NCBI RefSeq assembly: GCF_023373525.1
Contig: NZ_CP097218.1
Location: 1 to 64,000 of the forward strand
Direction of reading: 5' to 3'
Length of the DNA stretch: 64,000 bases
DNA from: Brachybacterium kimchii
Lineage (GTDB): Bacteria > Actinomycetota > Actinomycetes > Actinomycetales > Dermabacteraceae
Position numbers and translations under genes: made by a program. Of the stretch, positions 1-10,206 are shown in pieces. Within the stretch, counting starts at the first letter, position 1. Each line of letters begins with the position of its first letter. The notes beneath the pieces are model-generated. The model did not search any database and was not told where the DNA came from. It saw only the letters and a list, made by a program, of their open reading frames with translations.

Positions 1-1287
1 GTGAAGAAGACTCCGTGGATCATCTCTGCGGCCGTGGCAGGGCTGCTGGTCGCCGGCGGCGGCGGCACCGCCTACGCGGTCTCCAACGAGGCCGGCGTGG
101 ACGTGTACGGCGAGCACAGCACCGTGCGCACCTTCAGCCCGACCGTGGGCGCGCTGCTCGAGGCGCAGGGCGTCACCGTGCGCTCGACGGACCTCGTGAT
201 CCCCTCCATCGACTCCGTCGTCACCGACGGCATCGATATCCAGGTCGTCCACCGCAACCCCGTCACCGTCACGGTCGACGGGAAGGCGCACGAGGTGCTC
301 ACGACCGGCGACACCGTGGCCGACGCCCTCGAGGAGGTCGACGTCGACACGAAGAAGGCGCACGTGAGCCCCGACCCGGAGACCTCGCTGAGCGCGGAGG
401 GCACCTCGGTCGAGGTGCAGACCGCGAAGTCCGTGACCTTCAAGGGCCAGTACGGCCACAAGACCTTGACCGTCTACTCCGACACCGTCGGCGAGGGCAT
501 GGAGGAGGTCCTGAAGAACATCGAGGACACCGACACCGCGAAGCCCGGTCGCGACGAGGAGCTGACCGACGGCATGACCGTCACGGTCCAGCGCGTGCGC
601 GAGAAGGAGTCGACGAAGAAGGAGTCCGTCGACTTCGAGACCACGACCAAGAAGTCCGACGAGCTCACCGAGGGCACCACGAAGGTGGAGACCGAGGGCC
701 GGAAGGGCACCAAGGAGACGAAGGTCCGCGAGACCATCGTCGACGGCGAGGTCACCAAGACGAAGGTCCTGGACGAGCAGGTCACGAAGGAGCCGGTCGA
801 CGAGGTCGTCCTCAAGGGCACCAAGAAGGCTCCCGAGCCCGAGGACACCTCGAGCGACGCGGACGACTCCTCGAGCTCCGCCGCGAAGGACGACGACTCC
901 TCGAGCGACAGCGACTCCTCGTCCTCGAAGACGACGTCCGCGAAGACCTCGGAGAAGAAGTCCCAGGCCTCCTCGGACTCGAAGAAGTCCACGAGCACCT
1001 CGAAGTCCTCCTCGAGCGCGAAGGCCCCCTCGGTCTCCGACGGCTCCGTCTGGGACACGATCGCCCAGTGCGAGTCGGGCGGCAACTGGTCCATCAACAC
1101 CGGCAACGGGTTCAAGGGCGGTCTGCAGTTCACCGATCAGTCCTGGAAGGCGTTCGGCGGCGGCGCCTACGCCTCCTCGGCCGACCAGGCATCCCGCGCG
1201 CAGCAGATCGCGGTCGCCAAGAAGGTCCAGGCCGCTCAGGGCTGGGGCGCATGGCCCGGCTGCACCTCGAAGCTCGGCATCGGCTGA
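1..1287 (+). CDS. RpfB-type resuscitation-promoting factor (DUF348-G5-transglycosylase)
   Basis: Secreted muralytic enzyme that cleaves peptidoglycan and stimulates regrowth of dormant cells in actinobacteria. The 428-aa product opens with a signal peptide (residues 1-26, ending AYA), then three DUF348-like repeats (about 27-196), a G5 domain (about 197-275), a Ser/Asp/Lys-rich linker (about 280-345) and a C-terminal Rpf transglycosylase-like domain (about 346-428) with VWDTIAQCESGGNW, the catalytic Glu being in CESGG. That order is RpfB; the long charged linker before the catalytic domain is an addition. The GTG is the first base of the window, so a start further upstream cannot be excluded, although the signal peptide looks complete. 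It precedes the str operon but has no translational link to it. Confidence 0.9.
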   Translation: MKKTPWIISAAVAGLLVAGGGGTAYAVSNEAGVDVYGEHSTVRTFSPTVGALLEAQGVTVRSTDLVIPSIDSVVTDGIDIQVVHRNPVTVTVDGKAHEVLTTGDTVADALEEVDVDTKKAHVSPDPETSLSAEGTSVEVQTAKSVTFKGQYGHKTLTVYSDTVGEGMEEVLKNIEDTDTAKPGRDEELTDGMTVTVQRVREKESTKKESVDFETTTKKSDELTEGTTKVETEGRKGTKETKVRETIVDGEVTKTKVLDEQVTKEPVDEVVLKGTKKAPEPEDTSSDADDSSSSAAKDDDSSSDSDSSSSKTTSAKTSEKKSQASSDSKKSTSTSKSSSSAKAPSVSDGSVWDTIAQCESGGNWSINTGNGFKGGLQFTDQSWKAFGGGAYASSADQASRAQQIAVAKKVQAAQGWGAWPGCTSKLGIG

Positions 1288-1314
1288 GCCGACGCCCGGG
1301 GCCCGATCGGACGG

Positions 1315-1336
1315 ACGACGCCCGATCGCGCGTCGT
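1315..1336 (+). terminator. weak hairpin after the rpf gene
   Basis: Seven-bp arms (ACGACGC / GCGTCGT) around an 8-nt loop, 28 nt after the stop codon. There is no T-tract. It could end the rpf transcript but is much weaker than the other terminators in this window. Confidence 0.35.
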
Positions 1337-1443
1337 GCAGGCATCGCGAGCGCATCACGGAGACCCGTGGTGCGCTCGCCGCGTCCCCGGGCCCCGTCGC
1401 GCTTCGTCGGGCATGTGATGTGCATCCGAAGGCACCCAGTCCT

Positions 1444-1473
1444 TTGACCCTCTGCACGCGGCGTCAGTAGACT
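1444..1473 (+). promoter_or_regulatory. str operon promoter (TTGACC-18-TAGACT)
   Basis: A near-consensus -35 TTGACC (1444-1449) and -10 TAGACT (1468-1473), spaced by 18 nt. Transcription from about 1480 would give a leader of roughly 310 nt before rpsL. The 503-nt gap between the rpf gene and rpsL holds only this promoter, the weak hairpin and that leader; no gene is seen there. Confidence 0.7.
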
Positions 1474-1790
1474 GTCAAGAGCGTCCGGAGTGCCCTCTGG
1501 TCGTGATCGGGACTTCTCCCGGGCTGTCGACTCGAACGCCCGGGTGTCCCCCGCGAGGAGCGGATCCTCGTGGCATGCCCGAATCCGGGCGACGGGCGCA
1601 TCCCCGCCCTCGTCCGCGGCGCGCGATCACGGTGCTCCGACGCACGGACGGCGCACGTCGTCCGCGCGGGTCGCCGTGCCCACTCCCGGGATGCAGGGGA
1701 GCGCACGACGGGTCGCCGGCCGCACCCGCGGCCACAAGATGGAGTTCCGAGGGGACCAACACTCCCGTCGGCAGAACAGGAAGAGTCGAA

Positions 1791-2165
1791 GTGCCCACTA
1801 TTCAGCAGTTGGTGCGCAAGGGGCGGACGGTCAAGTCCTCCGCTTCGAAGACCCCGGCGCTCAAGGGTTCGCCCCAGCGCCGCGGCGTCTGCACGCGCGT
1901 CTACACCCAGACCCCCAAGAAGCCGAACTCGGCGCTGCGCAAGATCGCGCGCGTGCGTCTGTCCACCGGCATCGAGGTGACGGCGTACATCCCCGGCGTC
2001 GGCCACAACCTGCAGGAGCACTCGATCGTGCTCGTGCGCGGCGGCCGTGTGAAGGACCTCCCGGGTGTCCGCTACAAGATCGTCCGCGGCTCCCTGGACA
2101 CCCAGGGCGTCAAGGGTCGCCAGCAGGCCCGCTCGCGGTACGGCGCGAAGAAGGAGAAGAAGTAA
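1791..2165 (+). CDS. rpsL: 30S ribosomal protein S12
   Basis: Decoding-centre protein of the small subunit, 124 aa, full length. The start is the GTG of [12 protein letters not shown], where the family normally begins; the open frame runs further upstream but that part is not S12-like. Lys43 (in TPKKPNS) and Lys88 (in GGRVKDL) are the wild-type residues whose substitution gives streptomycin resistance in other bacteria, so no resistance allele is seen. Asp89, the usual methylthiolation site, is present. The stop TAA overlaps the rpsG ATG (TAATG), indicating translational coupling. Confidence 0.97.
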   Translation: MPTIQQLVRKGRTVKSSASKTPALKGSPQRRGVCTRVYTQTPKKPNSALRKIARVRLSTGIEVTAYIPGVGHNLQEHSIVLVRGGRVKDLPGVRYKIVRGSLDTQGVKGRQQARSRYGAKKEKK

Positions 2166-2635
2166 TGCCTCGTAAGGGAGCAGCTCCCAAGCGCCAGCTC
2201 GTGGTGGACCCGGTCTACGGCTCCCCGCTGGTCACCCAGCTCATCAACAAGGTCCTCCTCGACGGCAAGAAGACCGTCGCCGAGTCGATCGTCTACGGCG
2301 CCCTCGAGGGCTGCCGCGAGAAGAACGGCCAGGACCCGGTCGCGACCCTCAAGAAGGCCCTGGACAACGTCAAGCCCAGCCTCGAGGTGCGTTCGCGCCG
2401 CGTCGGCGGTGCGACCTACCAGGTCCCCGTCGAGGTCAAGCCCGGTCGTTCGACGACGCTGGCCCTGCGCTGGCTCGTCAGCTACTCGCGCGCCCGCCGC
2501 GAGCACACGATGACCGAGCGGCTCATGAACGAGCTGCTCGACGCGTCCAACGGTCTCGGCGCCGCGGTCAAGCGCCGGGAGGACACGCACAAGATGGCCG
2601 AGGCCAACAAGGCCTTCGCGCACTACCGCTGGTGA
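2165..2635 (+). CDS. rpsG: 30S ribosomal protein S7
   Basis: Primary 16S rRNA-binding protein that nucleates assembly of the 30S head; 156 aa, the standard length. It starts [20 protein letters not shown] and contains the conserved [16 protein letters not shown]. It begins inside the rpsL stop codon. In E. coli S7 is the translational repressor of the str operon; whether it does so here cannot be read from the sequence. A strong hairpin separates it from fusA. Confidence 0.97.
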   Translation: MPRKGAAPKRQLVVDPVYGSPLVTQLINKVLLDGKKTVAESIVYGALEGCREKNGQDPVATLKKALDNVKPSLEVRSRRVGGATYQVPVEVKPGRSTTLALRWLVSYSRARREHTMTERLMNELLDASNGLGAAVKRREDTHKMAEANKAFAHYRW

Positions 2636-2642
2636 GACGGCA

Positions 2643-2684
2643 GGGCCCGCCCGCCGGATCCCCGGATCCGCGGCGGGCGGGCCC
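2643..2684 (+). terminator. GC-rich hairpin between rpsG and fusA
   Basis: Perfect 14-bp arms (2643-2656 and 2671-2684, GGGCCCGCCCGCCG and its complement) with a 14-nt loop. It starts 7 nt after the rpsG stop. It could terminate or attenuate transcription inside the str operon, or protect the 3' end of a processed rpsL-rpsG mRNA. Confidence 0.6.
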
Positions 2685-2734
2685 CGCCTCCCACCGCACT
2701 CCAGACCAGCAGCCCTCCAGAAAGGCCCAAGTCA

Positions 2735-4882
2735 GTGGCACTCGCAGTGCTCAGCGACCTCACCAAGGTCCGAAACATCGGCATCATGGCCCACATCGAT
2801 GCCGGTAAGACCACCACGACCGAGCGCATCCTCTACTACACCGGTGTCAACTACAAGATCGGCGAGACGCACGACGGCGCCGGCACGATGGACTGGATGG
2901 AGCAGGAGAAGGAGCGCGGCATCACCATCACGTCGGCCGCGACGACCTGCTACTGGCACGACAGCCAGATCAACATCATCGACACCCCCGGTCACGTCGA
3001 CTTCACCGTCGAGGTGGAGCGCTCGCTGCGCGTCCTCGACGGCGCCGTCGCCGTGTTCGACGGCAAGGAGGGCGTGGAGCCCCAGTCCGAGACGGTGTGG
3101 CGCCAGGCCGACAAGTACGACGTGCCCCGCATCTGCTTCGTCAACAAGATGGACAAGCTGGGCGCGGACTTCTTCTTCACCGTGCGCACCATCGTCGAGC
3201 GACTCGGCGCCAAGCCGCTGGTGATGCAGGTCCCGATCGGCGCGGAGAACGACTTCCGCGGCGTCGTCGACCTCGTCGAGATGAAGGCCTACGAGTGGCC
3301 GGACACGTTCCCCGAGGACGCCCCCGAGTTCGGCAAGAAGAAGGGCGATGCGGCGCTCGGCCAGTACCAGGCCGAGGTCCCGATCCCCGCGGAGCTCCAG
3401 GAGCAGGTCGACGAGTACCGGGCCAAGCTCGTCGAGGACGTCGCCGAGAGCACCGAGGAGCTCATGGAGGCCTACCTCGAGGAGGGCGACCTCACCGTCG
3501 ACCAGCTCAAGGCCGGCATCCGTCACCTCACGGTGAACTCCGAGGCCTACCCGGTCTTCGCCGGCTCCGCGTACAAGAACAAGGGCGTGCAGCCCATGCT
3601 CGACGCGGTCGTGGACTACCTCCCCTCGCCCCTCGACGTCCCGCCGATGGTCGGCCACGACGTCAAGGACGAGTCCAAGGAGCTCACGCGCAAGCCGTCG
3701 ACCGACGAGCCCTTCTCGGCCCTGGCCTTCAAGCTCGCGACCCACCCGTTCTTCGGCACGCTCACCTACGTGCGCGTGTACTCCGGTCACGTCAAGAGCG
3801 GCGACCAGGTCATGAACTCGACCTCGGGCAAGAAGGAGCGCGTCGGGAAGCTCTTCCAGATGCACTCCAACCAGGAGAACCCCGTGGACGAGGCCTTCGC
3901 CGGCCACATCTACGCGTTCATCGGCCTGAAGGACACCACCACCGGCGACACCCTGAGCGATCTGCAGAACCCGATCGCCCTGGAGTCGATGACCTTCCCC
4001 GAGCCCGTGATCTCCGTGGCCATCGAGCCCAAGACCAAGGGCGACCAGGAGAAGCTCTCCGCGGCGCTCCAGAAGTTCCTCAAGGAGGACCCGACCTACC
4101 AGGTCGAGCTGGACGACGAGACCGGCCAGACCGTCATCCGCGGCATGGGCGAGCTGCACCTCGACATCCTCGTGGACCGCATGCGCCGCGAGTTCAAGGT
4201 CGAGGCGAACATCGGCAAGCCGCAGGTCGCGTACCGCGAGACCATCAAGCGGACGGTCGAGAAGTTCGACTACACGCACAAGAAGCAGACCGGAGGCTCC
4301 GGCCAGTTCGGCAAGGTGCAGATCACCTACGCGCCCCTCGAGGACGCGGAGGAGGGCGTGTTCTACGAGTTCGAGAACCTCGTCACCGGTGGTCGCATCC
4401 CGCGTGAGTACATCCCGTCCATCGACGCGGGCATCCAGGACGCGCTGCAGTCCGGCGTCCTCGCCGGCTACCCGGTCGTGAACGTCCGGGCGCAGCTGAT
4501 CGACGGTGCGTACCACGACGTCGACTCCTCGGAGATGGCCTTCAAGATCGCCGGCTCCATGGCGACCAAGGAGGCCCTGCGCCTCGCGAACCCGGTCATC
4601 CTCGAGCCGCTCATGGCGGTCGAGGTCCGGACTCCCGAGGAGTACATGGGAGATGTCATCGGCGACCTGAACTCGCGTCGCGGGCAGGTCCAGTCGATGG
4701 AGGACGCGAGCGGGGTCAAGATCGTCCGTGCTCTCGTCCCGCTGTCGGAGATGTTCGGATACGTCGGCGACCTGCGGTCCAAGACCCAGGGTCGTGCGGT
4801 GTACTCGATGCAGTTCGACAGCTACGCGGAGGTCCCGAAGACCATCTCGGACGAGATCGTCGCGAAGACCCGGGGCGAGTGA
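2735..4882 (+). CDS. fusA: elongation factor G
   Basis: Translocation GTPase of the ribosome, 715 aa, full length. The G1 motif AHIDAGKT is at residues 19-26, followed by DTPGHVDF and NKMDKLG, then the domain II-V regions including [13 protein letters not shown] and the C-terminal [14 protein letters not shown]. It begins with GTG (MALAVLSDL), preceded by AGAAAGG. It follows rpsG by 99 nt containing a strong hairpin, and no separate promoter is obvious, so expression probably depends on readthrough from the str promoter. Confidence 0.97.
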   Translation: MALAVLSDLTKVRNIGIMAHIDAGKTTTTERILYYTGVNYKIGETHDGAGTMDWMEQEKERGITITSAATTCYWHDSQINIIDTPGHVDFTVEVERSLRVLDGAVAVFDGKEGVEPQSETVWRQADKYDVPRICFVNKMDKLGADFFFTVRTIVERLGAKPLVMQVPIGAENDFRGVVDLVEMKAYEWPDTFPEDAPEFGKKKGDAALGQYQAEVPIPAELQEQVDEYRAKLVEDVAESTEELMEAYLEEGDLTVDQLKAGIRHLTVNSEAYPVFAGSAYKNKGVQPMLDAVVDYLPSPLDVPPMVGHDVKDESKELTRKPSTDEPFSALAFKLATHPFFGTLTYVRVYSGHVKSGDQVMNSTSGKKERVGKLFQMHSNQENPVDEAFAGHIYAFIGLKDTTTGDTLSDLQNPIALESMTFPEPVISVAIEPKTKGDQEKLSAALQKFLKEDPTYQVELDDETGQTVIRGMGELHLDILVDRMRREFKVEANIGKPQVAYRETIKRTVEKFDYTHKKQTGGSGQFGKVQITYAPLEDAEEGVFYEFENLVTGGRIPREYIPSIDAGIQDALQSGVLAGYPVVNVRAQLIDGAYHDVDSSEMAFKIAGSMATKEALRLANPVILEPLMAVEVRTPEEYMGDVIGDLNSRRGQVQSMEDASGVKIVRALVPLSEMFGYVGDLRSKTQGRAVYSMQFDSYAEVPKTISDEIVAKTRGE

Positions 4883-4902
4883 GGCAGCGGAGGGGAGACG
4901 GG

Positions 4903-4908
4903 TACACT
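4903..4908 (+). promoter_or_regulatory. -10 box of an internal tuf promoter
   Basis: TACACT within ggTACACTcg, 20 nt after the fusA stop and about 100 nt before tuf. The same TACACT occurs upstream of rplN. No good -35 is visible. A separate tuf promoter would allow EF-Tu to be made in excess over EF-G. Confidence 0.4.
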
Positions 4909-5011
4909 CGATCCGCCTCTCCTCCGACCCCGCGGCGGAGGCCCGCAGGCCGGGCGCCCGCCGTCCCGAACCAGTAGTACCCAGATGAGACAGTCCTAGG
5001 AGGACACCACA

Positions 5012-6199
<1,188 letters not shown>

Positions 6200-6250
6200 T
6201 GATCGCGGGCGCGAGCCCGCAGACGTGAGCTGATCCCCCACGGGAGAGCT

Positions 6251-6300
6251 CGAAGGCCCCGGATCCATCCGCCGCACGGCGGGAGGATCCGGGGCCTTCG
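6251..6300 (+). terminator. tuf terminator
   Basis: Perfect 16-bp arms (6251-6266 CGAAGGCCCCGGATCC and its complement at 6285-6300) enclosing a smaller CCGCC/GGCGG stem, about 50 nt after tuf. It ends the str operon. Confidence 0.85.
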
Positions 6301-6502
6301 TCATGCCCGGCCGCCCCGAGCCTCCGCCGGGGGAGCAGAGGCCGGGACGCCGAGGCGAGAGCAGCCGGTCGCTCTCGCGTCCAGGCCGGCGCGTCGGGAT
6401 CGGGTCCACGTCACTGCGAGACCGTCCCCGCGATGGAGGTCGTGCCGTGCCCGGAGCTGTGCCCGGAGCCGCACCCACCTGAGTGTCTGCGCCCGCGCAC
6501 GT

Positions 6503-6540
6503 AGGCCCGCGCACCGCGTGGTGCAGCGGTGGGCGGGCCT
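6503..6540 (-). terminator. terminator of the general-stress protein gene
   Basis: Arms AGGCCCGC (6503-6510) / GCGGGCCT (6533-6540), continued inward by CACCGC/GCGGTG after one mismatch. It lies about 50 nt downstream of the minus-strand gene. The stretch 6301-6589 otherwise shows no gene. Confidence 0.55.
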
Positions 6541-6589
6541 GCGTCGTGGGGGAGCGGTGAGCGGGGTGCGCCCGGAGGAGCTCAGCGGC

Positions 6590-7513
6590 TCAGGGGCGCG
6601 GATCCCGGTGGGTTGCGTCGGTGGCGCCGTCGTCGTCGGTCTGCTCCGGATCCGCGGTCGGGGCCGACGCGGGCCTGCCGTACTGCGGCCGGGACGGGCT
6701 CGCGGCGGAGGCGCTGCGGGTGGGCGCGGGCGCCGCGGGCCTGCCGTACTGCGGGCGATTGCCCGCGGAGGGGGAGGCGTCGGCGCCGGTGGCGACTGAC
6801 GACGCGTCGTCGCTCCGGGTGCCCTCCGCGGCGTACGCGGATGACGGGGCGGAGGCGTCCTGGAGCCGCTGGGGACCGGTGCCGCCCGCGGATCCGGCGG
6901 CGCTCTGCGCACCGTAGTCGCCGTGCGGCGGGCGTACGGGCTGCGGGGAGCCCGCTGCGGCGGGCACGACGGGCGCGCCGTTCGCGCCGCGGCCGGCGCC
7001 CTGCGGCGCGGCGGGACCGGGCGGGGTCGCGCCCGCCGCGAGCAGAATGCTGCGGGCGGCCTGCGCGTGGCTGTGCTCGACCATCAGCTCGTACTGCATG
7101 GGGATGGTCGCGGTCATCGAGGTGAAGTCGCGGTTGCCGCCCGTGGCGGCGTAGCCGATCGCCGACCAGATGGTGAAGAAGACGACCCCGAACAGCACGC
7201 CCGAGATCACCGTCTGCAGCAGATGGCCGGAGAACAGGGCGAGCAGCAGCCCGATGAACAGACCCATCCAGACGCCGCTCAGCGCGCCGTTCAGCAGGAC
7301 CTTGCGCCACGTGCGGCGTCCCGTGACCCGCTCCATGAGCTTGAGGTCGGTGCCCACGATCATCGTGTTCTCCACCGGGAACTCGGCATCCGCGAGCGCA
7401 TCCACCACGGCCTGCACCTCGGCATAGGTGCTGTACGTGCCGAGCGAGCGCGGATACTCGAGCTTGTAGAGCCGCGCCGTCAGAGGTGAGGGCTGCTGCT
7501 GAGGCTGTGTCAT
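6590..7513 (-). CDS. general stress protein 17M/YflT-like membrane protein with Pro/Ala-rich tail
   Basis: The N-terminal region (about residues 13-65, KLEYPRSLGTYSTYAEVQAV to LKLMERVTG) matches the heat-induced stress protein YflT/GsiB-17M domain family. Two hydrophobic segments follow (about 72-122) and suggest membrane anchoring. Residues from about 150 to the end are Ala/Pro/Gly/Ser-rich and probably disordered, with the motif RPQYGRPA occurring twice. The product is 307 aa; homologues in Micrococcales have a similar layout, but their exact function is unknown. It is a single gene with its own downstream hairpin. Confidence 0.75.
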   Translation of the reverse strand: MTQPQQQPSPLTARLYKLEYPRSLGTYSTYAEVQAVVDALADAEFPVENTMIVGTDLKLMERVTGRRTWRKVLLNGALSGVWMGLFIGLLLALFSGHLLQTVISGVLFGVVFFTIWSAIGYAATGGNRDFTSMTATIPMQYELMVEHSHAQAARSILLAAGATPPGPAAPQGAGRGANGAPVVPAAAGSPQPVRPPHGDYGAQSAAGSAGGTGPQRLQDASAPSSAYAAEGTRSDDASSVATGADASPSAGNRPQYGRPAAPAPTRSASAASPSRPQYGRPASAPTADPEQTDDDGATDATHRDPRP

Positions 7514-7688
7514 GCACGCGAGCCTAGAGGACGGATCAGGGCGGCACCGAGGTATCGCCTGGACGTCCGCTGGATGTCGACGGGGTGCGCGCCCCGCACG
7601 GCCGCCCGGCGACGACCGACGACCGGGCCCGTTACGTGTTCGTGACCGACTGGGTGCTCAATCGATCAGATCTACGCAAGGTGCGCAT

Positions 7689-7694
7689 TATGAT
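7689..7694 (+). promoter_or_regulatory. -10 box upstream of the sugar importer operon
   Basis: TATGAT, close to consensus, about 95 nt before ngcE. No clear -35 is seen. AT-richer sequence just upstream (ATCGATCAGATCT) contains overlapping 6-bp palindromes that could bind a regulator. No DasR-type site (TGGTCTAGACCA-like) was found. Confidence 0.45.
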
Positions 7695-7786
7695 CGTGGC
7701 ACGAGGAACGCCGACGACGACGTCACGGCACCTCGCCTCGATGGTCCGACGACACCCTGTCCACTCAATGACGAAAGCAGGAGACC

Positions 7787-9244
7787 ATGGACTCCTCTCA
7801 GGACTCTTCCGACATGATGACACCTCTCGAGCGCCTCGCGGCCTCGCGGCGGAGCTTCCTCGCCCTCGCAGGGGCCGGCGGCGGCGCGGTCGCGCTCTCG
7901 GCCTGCGCGGGCGGCGGGGGAGGGGACGACTCCTCGTCCGGCGGCGATGCGGCCGACGGCGGCGGCGACAAGTCCGACGACAACCCGTTCGGCGTGAAGT
8001 CCGGATCCAGCGTGGACGTCGTCATCTTCGACGGCGGCTACGGCGACGACTACGCGAAGGACGCCGGCAAGGCGTTCGAGAAGCTCCACTCGGACATCAC
8101 CCCCAAGGTCTCCTCGACGGTGAACATCCAGCCCGAGCTGCAGCCGCGCTTCGTCGGCGGCAACCCGCCCGATCTCTTCGACAACTCCGGCGCCCAGTCC
8201 ATGAACGTCTCCGCGCTCATCAACCAGGGCGAGCTCGCCGATCTCCAGCCCCTGCTGGACGTGAAGGGCGTGGACGGCACGGCCATCAAGGACACCCTGC
8301 TGCCGGGCTCCACGGATCCGGGCACCTACTCGGGCAAGTTCCTGGCGATGAACTACGTGTACACGGTGTACGCCCTGTGGTTCTCGAAGAAGCAGTTCGA
8401 CGAGAAGGGCTGGTCGGCCCCCAAGACCTGGGACGACATGATGTCCCTCGGCGAGGAGATCAAGAAGACCAAGGCCTACCCGTTCTCCTACGGCGGCCAG
8501 AACGCGTCGAGCTACTACATGGAGCTCGCGCTCACCATGGCCATCAAGGAGGGCGGCGACGAGGTCCGCAAGAAGCTCGACTCCCTCGACGCCAAGGCCT
8601 TCGAGCAGGACGCCGTGGTCAAGGCGTACGCGGCCCTCGAGGACGCCGTGAAGGCCAAGTTCTTCGCCCCCGGCGGCGAGGGCATCAAGCACACCCAGGC
8701 CCAGACCGACTGGGTCACCGGCAAGTCGGTGCTCTACCCGTCGGGCTCGTGGATCGAGAACGAGCAGCGCGGCGTGACTCCGAAGGACTACGAGATGACG
8801 GCCGCGCCCGCGCCGACGCTGAGCTCCGGGGGGAAGATGCCCTACGAGGCGATCCACGGCACGGCCGGGGAGCCCTTCGTCGTCCCCTCGAAGGGCAAGA
8901 ACACCGCCGGGGGCATGGAGTTCCTCCGCGTGATGCTCTCGAAGGAGCAGGCCACGAACTTCACCACGCTGACGGGCTCGCCCACGGTCGTGAAGGATGC
9001 CGCCCCCTCGGACGAGGACGCCTCGACGGCTCTGCAGGCGACGCTGAAGATGATCAGCGACGCCGGGGAGAACGCGTTCACCTTCAACCTCATCGACTGG
9101 TACAACCTGGGTCCCGACACCGTGACGCAGTGGACCGAGTTCCTCTCGGGCAGGGTCGGCGCCGATGAGCTGCGCGAGAAGCAGCAGAAGATGATCGACA
9201 AGGTCCGGGAGGACGACTCCGTCGAGAAGTTCGACGTCAAGTGA
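7787..9244 (+). CDS. ngcE: NgcE-like sugar-binding lipoprotein (N-acetylglucosamine/chitobiose ABC importer)
   Basis: Extracytoplasmic solute receptor of a carbohydrate ABC importer, 485 aa. It has a Tat-type signal with twin arginines at 21-22 (SRRSFLAL) and a lipobox LSAC with Cys40, so it should be a Tat-exported lipoprotein. The mature part begins NPFGVK and continues DVVIFDGGYGDDYAKDAG and PPDLFDNSGAQ, segments I associate with NgcE of Streptomyces. AGGAG precedes the ATG at a short spacing. It overlaps the permease gene (TGATG). Assignment to N-acetylglucosamine rests on resemblance; another oligosaccharide remains possible. Confidence 0.8.
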   Translation: MDSSQDSSDMMTPLERLAASRRSFLALAGAGGGAVALSACAGGGGGDDSSSGGDAADGGGDKSDDNPFGVKSGSSVDVVIFDGGYGDDYAKDAGKAFEKLHSDITPKVSSTVNIQPELQPRFVGGNPPDLFDNSGAQSMNVSALINQGELADLQPLLDVKGVDGTAIKDTLLPGSTDPGTYSGKFLAMNYVYTVYALWFSKKQFDEKGWSAPKTWDDMMSLGEEIKKTKAYPFSYGGQNASSYYMELALTMAIKEGGDEVRKKLDSLDAKAFEQDAVVKAYAALEDAVKAKFFAPGGEGIKHTQAQTDWVTGKSVLYPSGSWIENEQRGVTPKDYEMTAAPAPTLSSGGKMPYEAIHGTAGEPFVVPSKGKNTAGGMEFLRVMLSKEQATNFTTLTGSPTVVKDAAPSDEDASTALQATLKMISDAGENAFTFNLIDWYNLGPDTVTQWTEFLSGRVGADELREKQQKMIDKVREDDSVEKFDVK

Positions 9245-10206
9245 TGGTCGCAGTCCCGACGACGGCGCCGACCTCGGAAGCTCCCCGCTCCCGAGGTCGG
9301 CGCCAGCGGCTCACGCTCGAGCGGGTGGTCTTCTTCGCGCTGTTCCTCGGCGTGCCCCTGCTCGTGTACGTGATGTTCGTGGTCTCGCCGTTCCTGCAGG
9401 CGTTCTACTACTCCCTGACCGACTGGCGGGGAGTCAGCGCGTCGCAGGAGTTCGTGGGCCTGAAGAACTACGTCACGCTGTTCGAGGACGAGAACTTCCG
9501 CACCGCTCTCTGGCACAACGCGATCCTGCTCGTCGTGCTGCCCCTGGTGACCATCACCCTGGCCTACGCGCTGGCCGTGCTGGTGACGATCGGCGGCGAC
9601 AGCCGCGGGGAGGTCAAGGGGATCCGGGGAGCGACGGTCTACCGGGTCATCAGCTTCTTCCCCTACGTGATCCCCGCGGTCGTCATCGGCATCCTGTTCG
9701 CGTTCATCTACGCCCCGGGCGGCGGGCTCCTCAACGGCGTGCTGGGGCTCGTCGGCATCGACTCGCAGATCGCCTGGCTCGGCGACCCGCGCTTCGCGAT
9801 GGCCGCGGTGATCATCGCCGTCGTGTGGAACATGGTCGGCTTCTACATGGTGCTGTTCGTGGCAGCGATCAAGGCCGTGCCCTCCGAGGTCATCGAGGCC
9901 GCGCGGCTCGACGGCGCGGGTCGCCTGCGCCTGTCGGTGCGGGTCGTGCTGCCGATGATCCGGGAGAACGTCTCCACCGCTCTGGTGTACATGGGAATCC
10001 TCGCCCTGGACATGTTCGTCTTCATCAACGTGATGACGCCCAACGGCGGCACGTCCAAGAGCACCGAGGTCGTCTCCCGGTACCTCTACGAGACGGCGTT
10101 CCAGAAGTCGAACTTCGGCCTCGCCTCGGCGATGGGCGTGGTGATGGCCGTGTTCACGATGATCATGGCCGTCATCGTGCTGCTGCTGAGCAGGAAGAAG
10201 GACTGA
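9244..10206 (+). CDS. ngcF: carbohydrate ABC transporter permease (NgcF-like)
   Basis: First of two MalF/MalG-type inner-membrane subunits, 320 aa, about six membrane segments. The EAA loop is near the C-terminal third (VIEAARLDGAGRLRLSVRVVLP), where the shared ATPase docks. The ATG overlaps the ngcE stop (TGATG); a GTG one codon upstream is an alternative start. The downstream permease gene overlaps by 4 nt, so the three genes form a tightly coupled operon. Specificity is inferred from the binding protein. Confidence 0.85.
   Translation: MVAVPTTAPTSEAPRSRGRRQRLTLERVVFFALFLGVPLLVYVMFVVSPFLQAFYYSLTDWRGVSASQEFVGLKNYVTLFEDENFRTALWHNAILLVVLPLVTITLAYALAVLVTIGGDSRGEVKGIRGATVYRVISFFPYVIPAVVIGILFAFIYAPGGGLLNGVLGLVGIDSQIAWLGDPRFAMAAVIIAVVWNMVGFYMVLFVAAIKAVPSEVIEAARLDGAGRLRLSVRVVLPMIRENVSTALVYMGILALDMFVFINVMTPNGGTSKSTEVVSRYLYETAFQKSNFGLASAMGVVMAVFTMIMAVIVLLLSRKKD

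Noticed and set aside
7621-7786. DasR operator before the NgcE-like gene
   Set aside because: No TGGTCTAGACCA-like sequence is present, only short ATCGAT/AGATCT palindromes.
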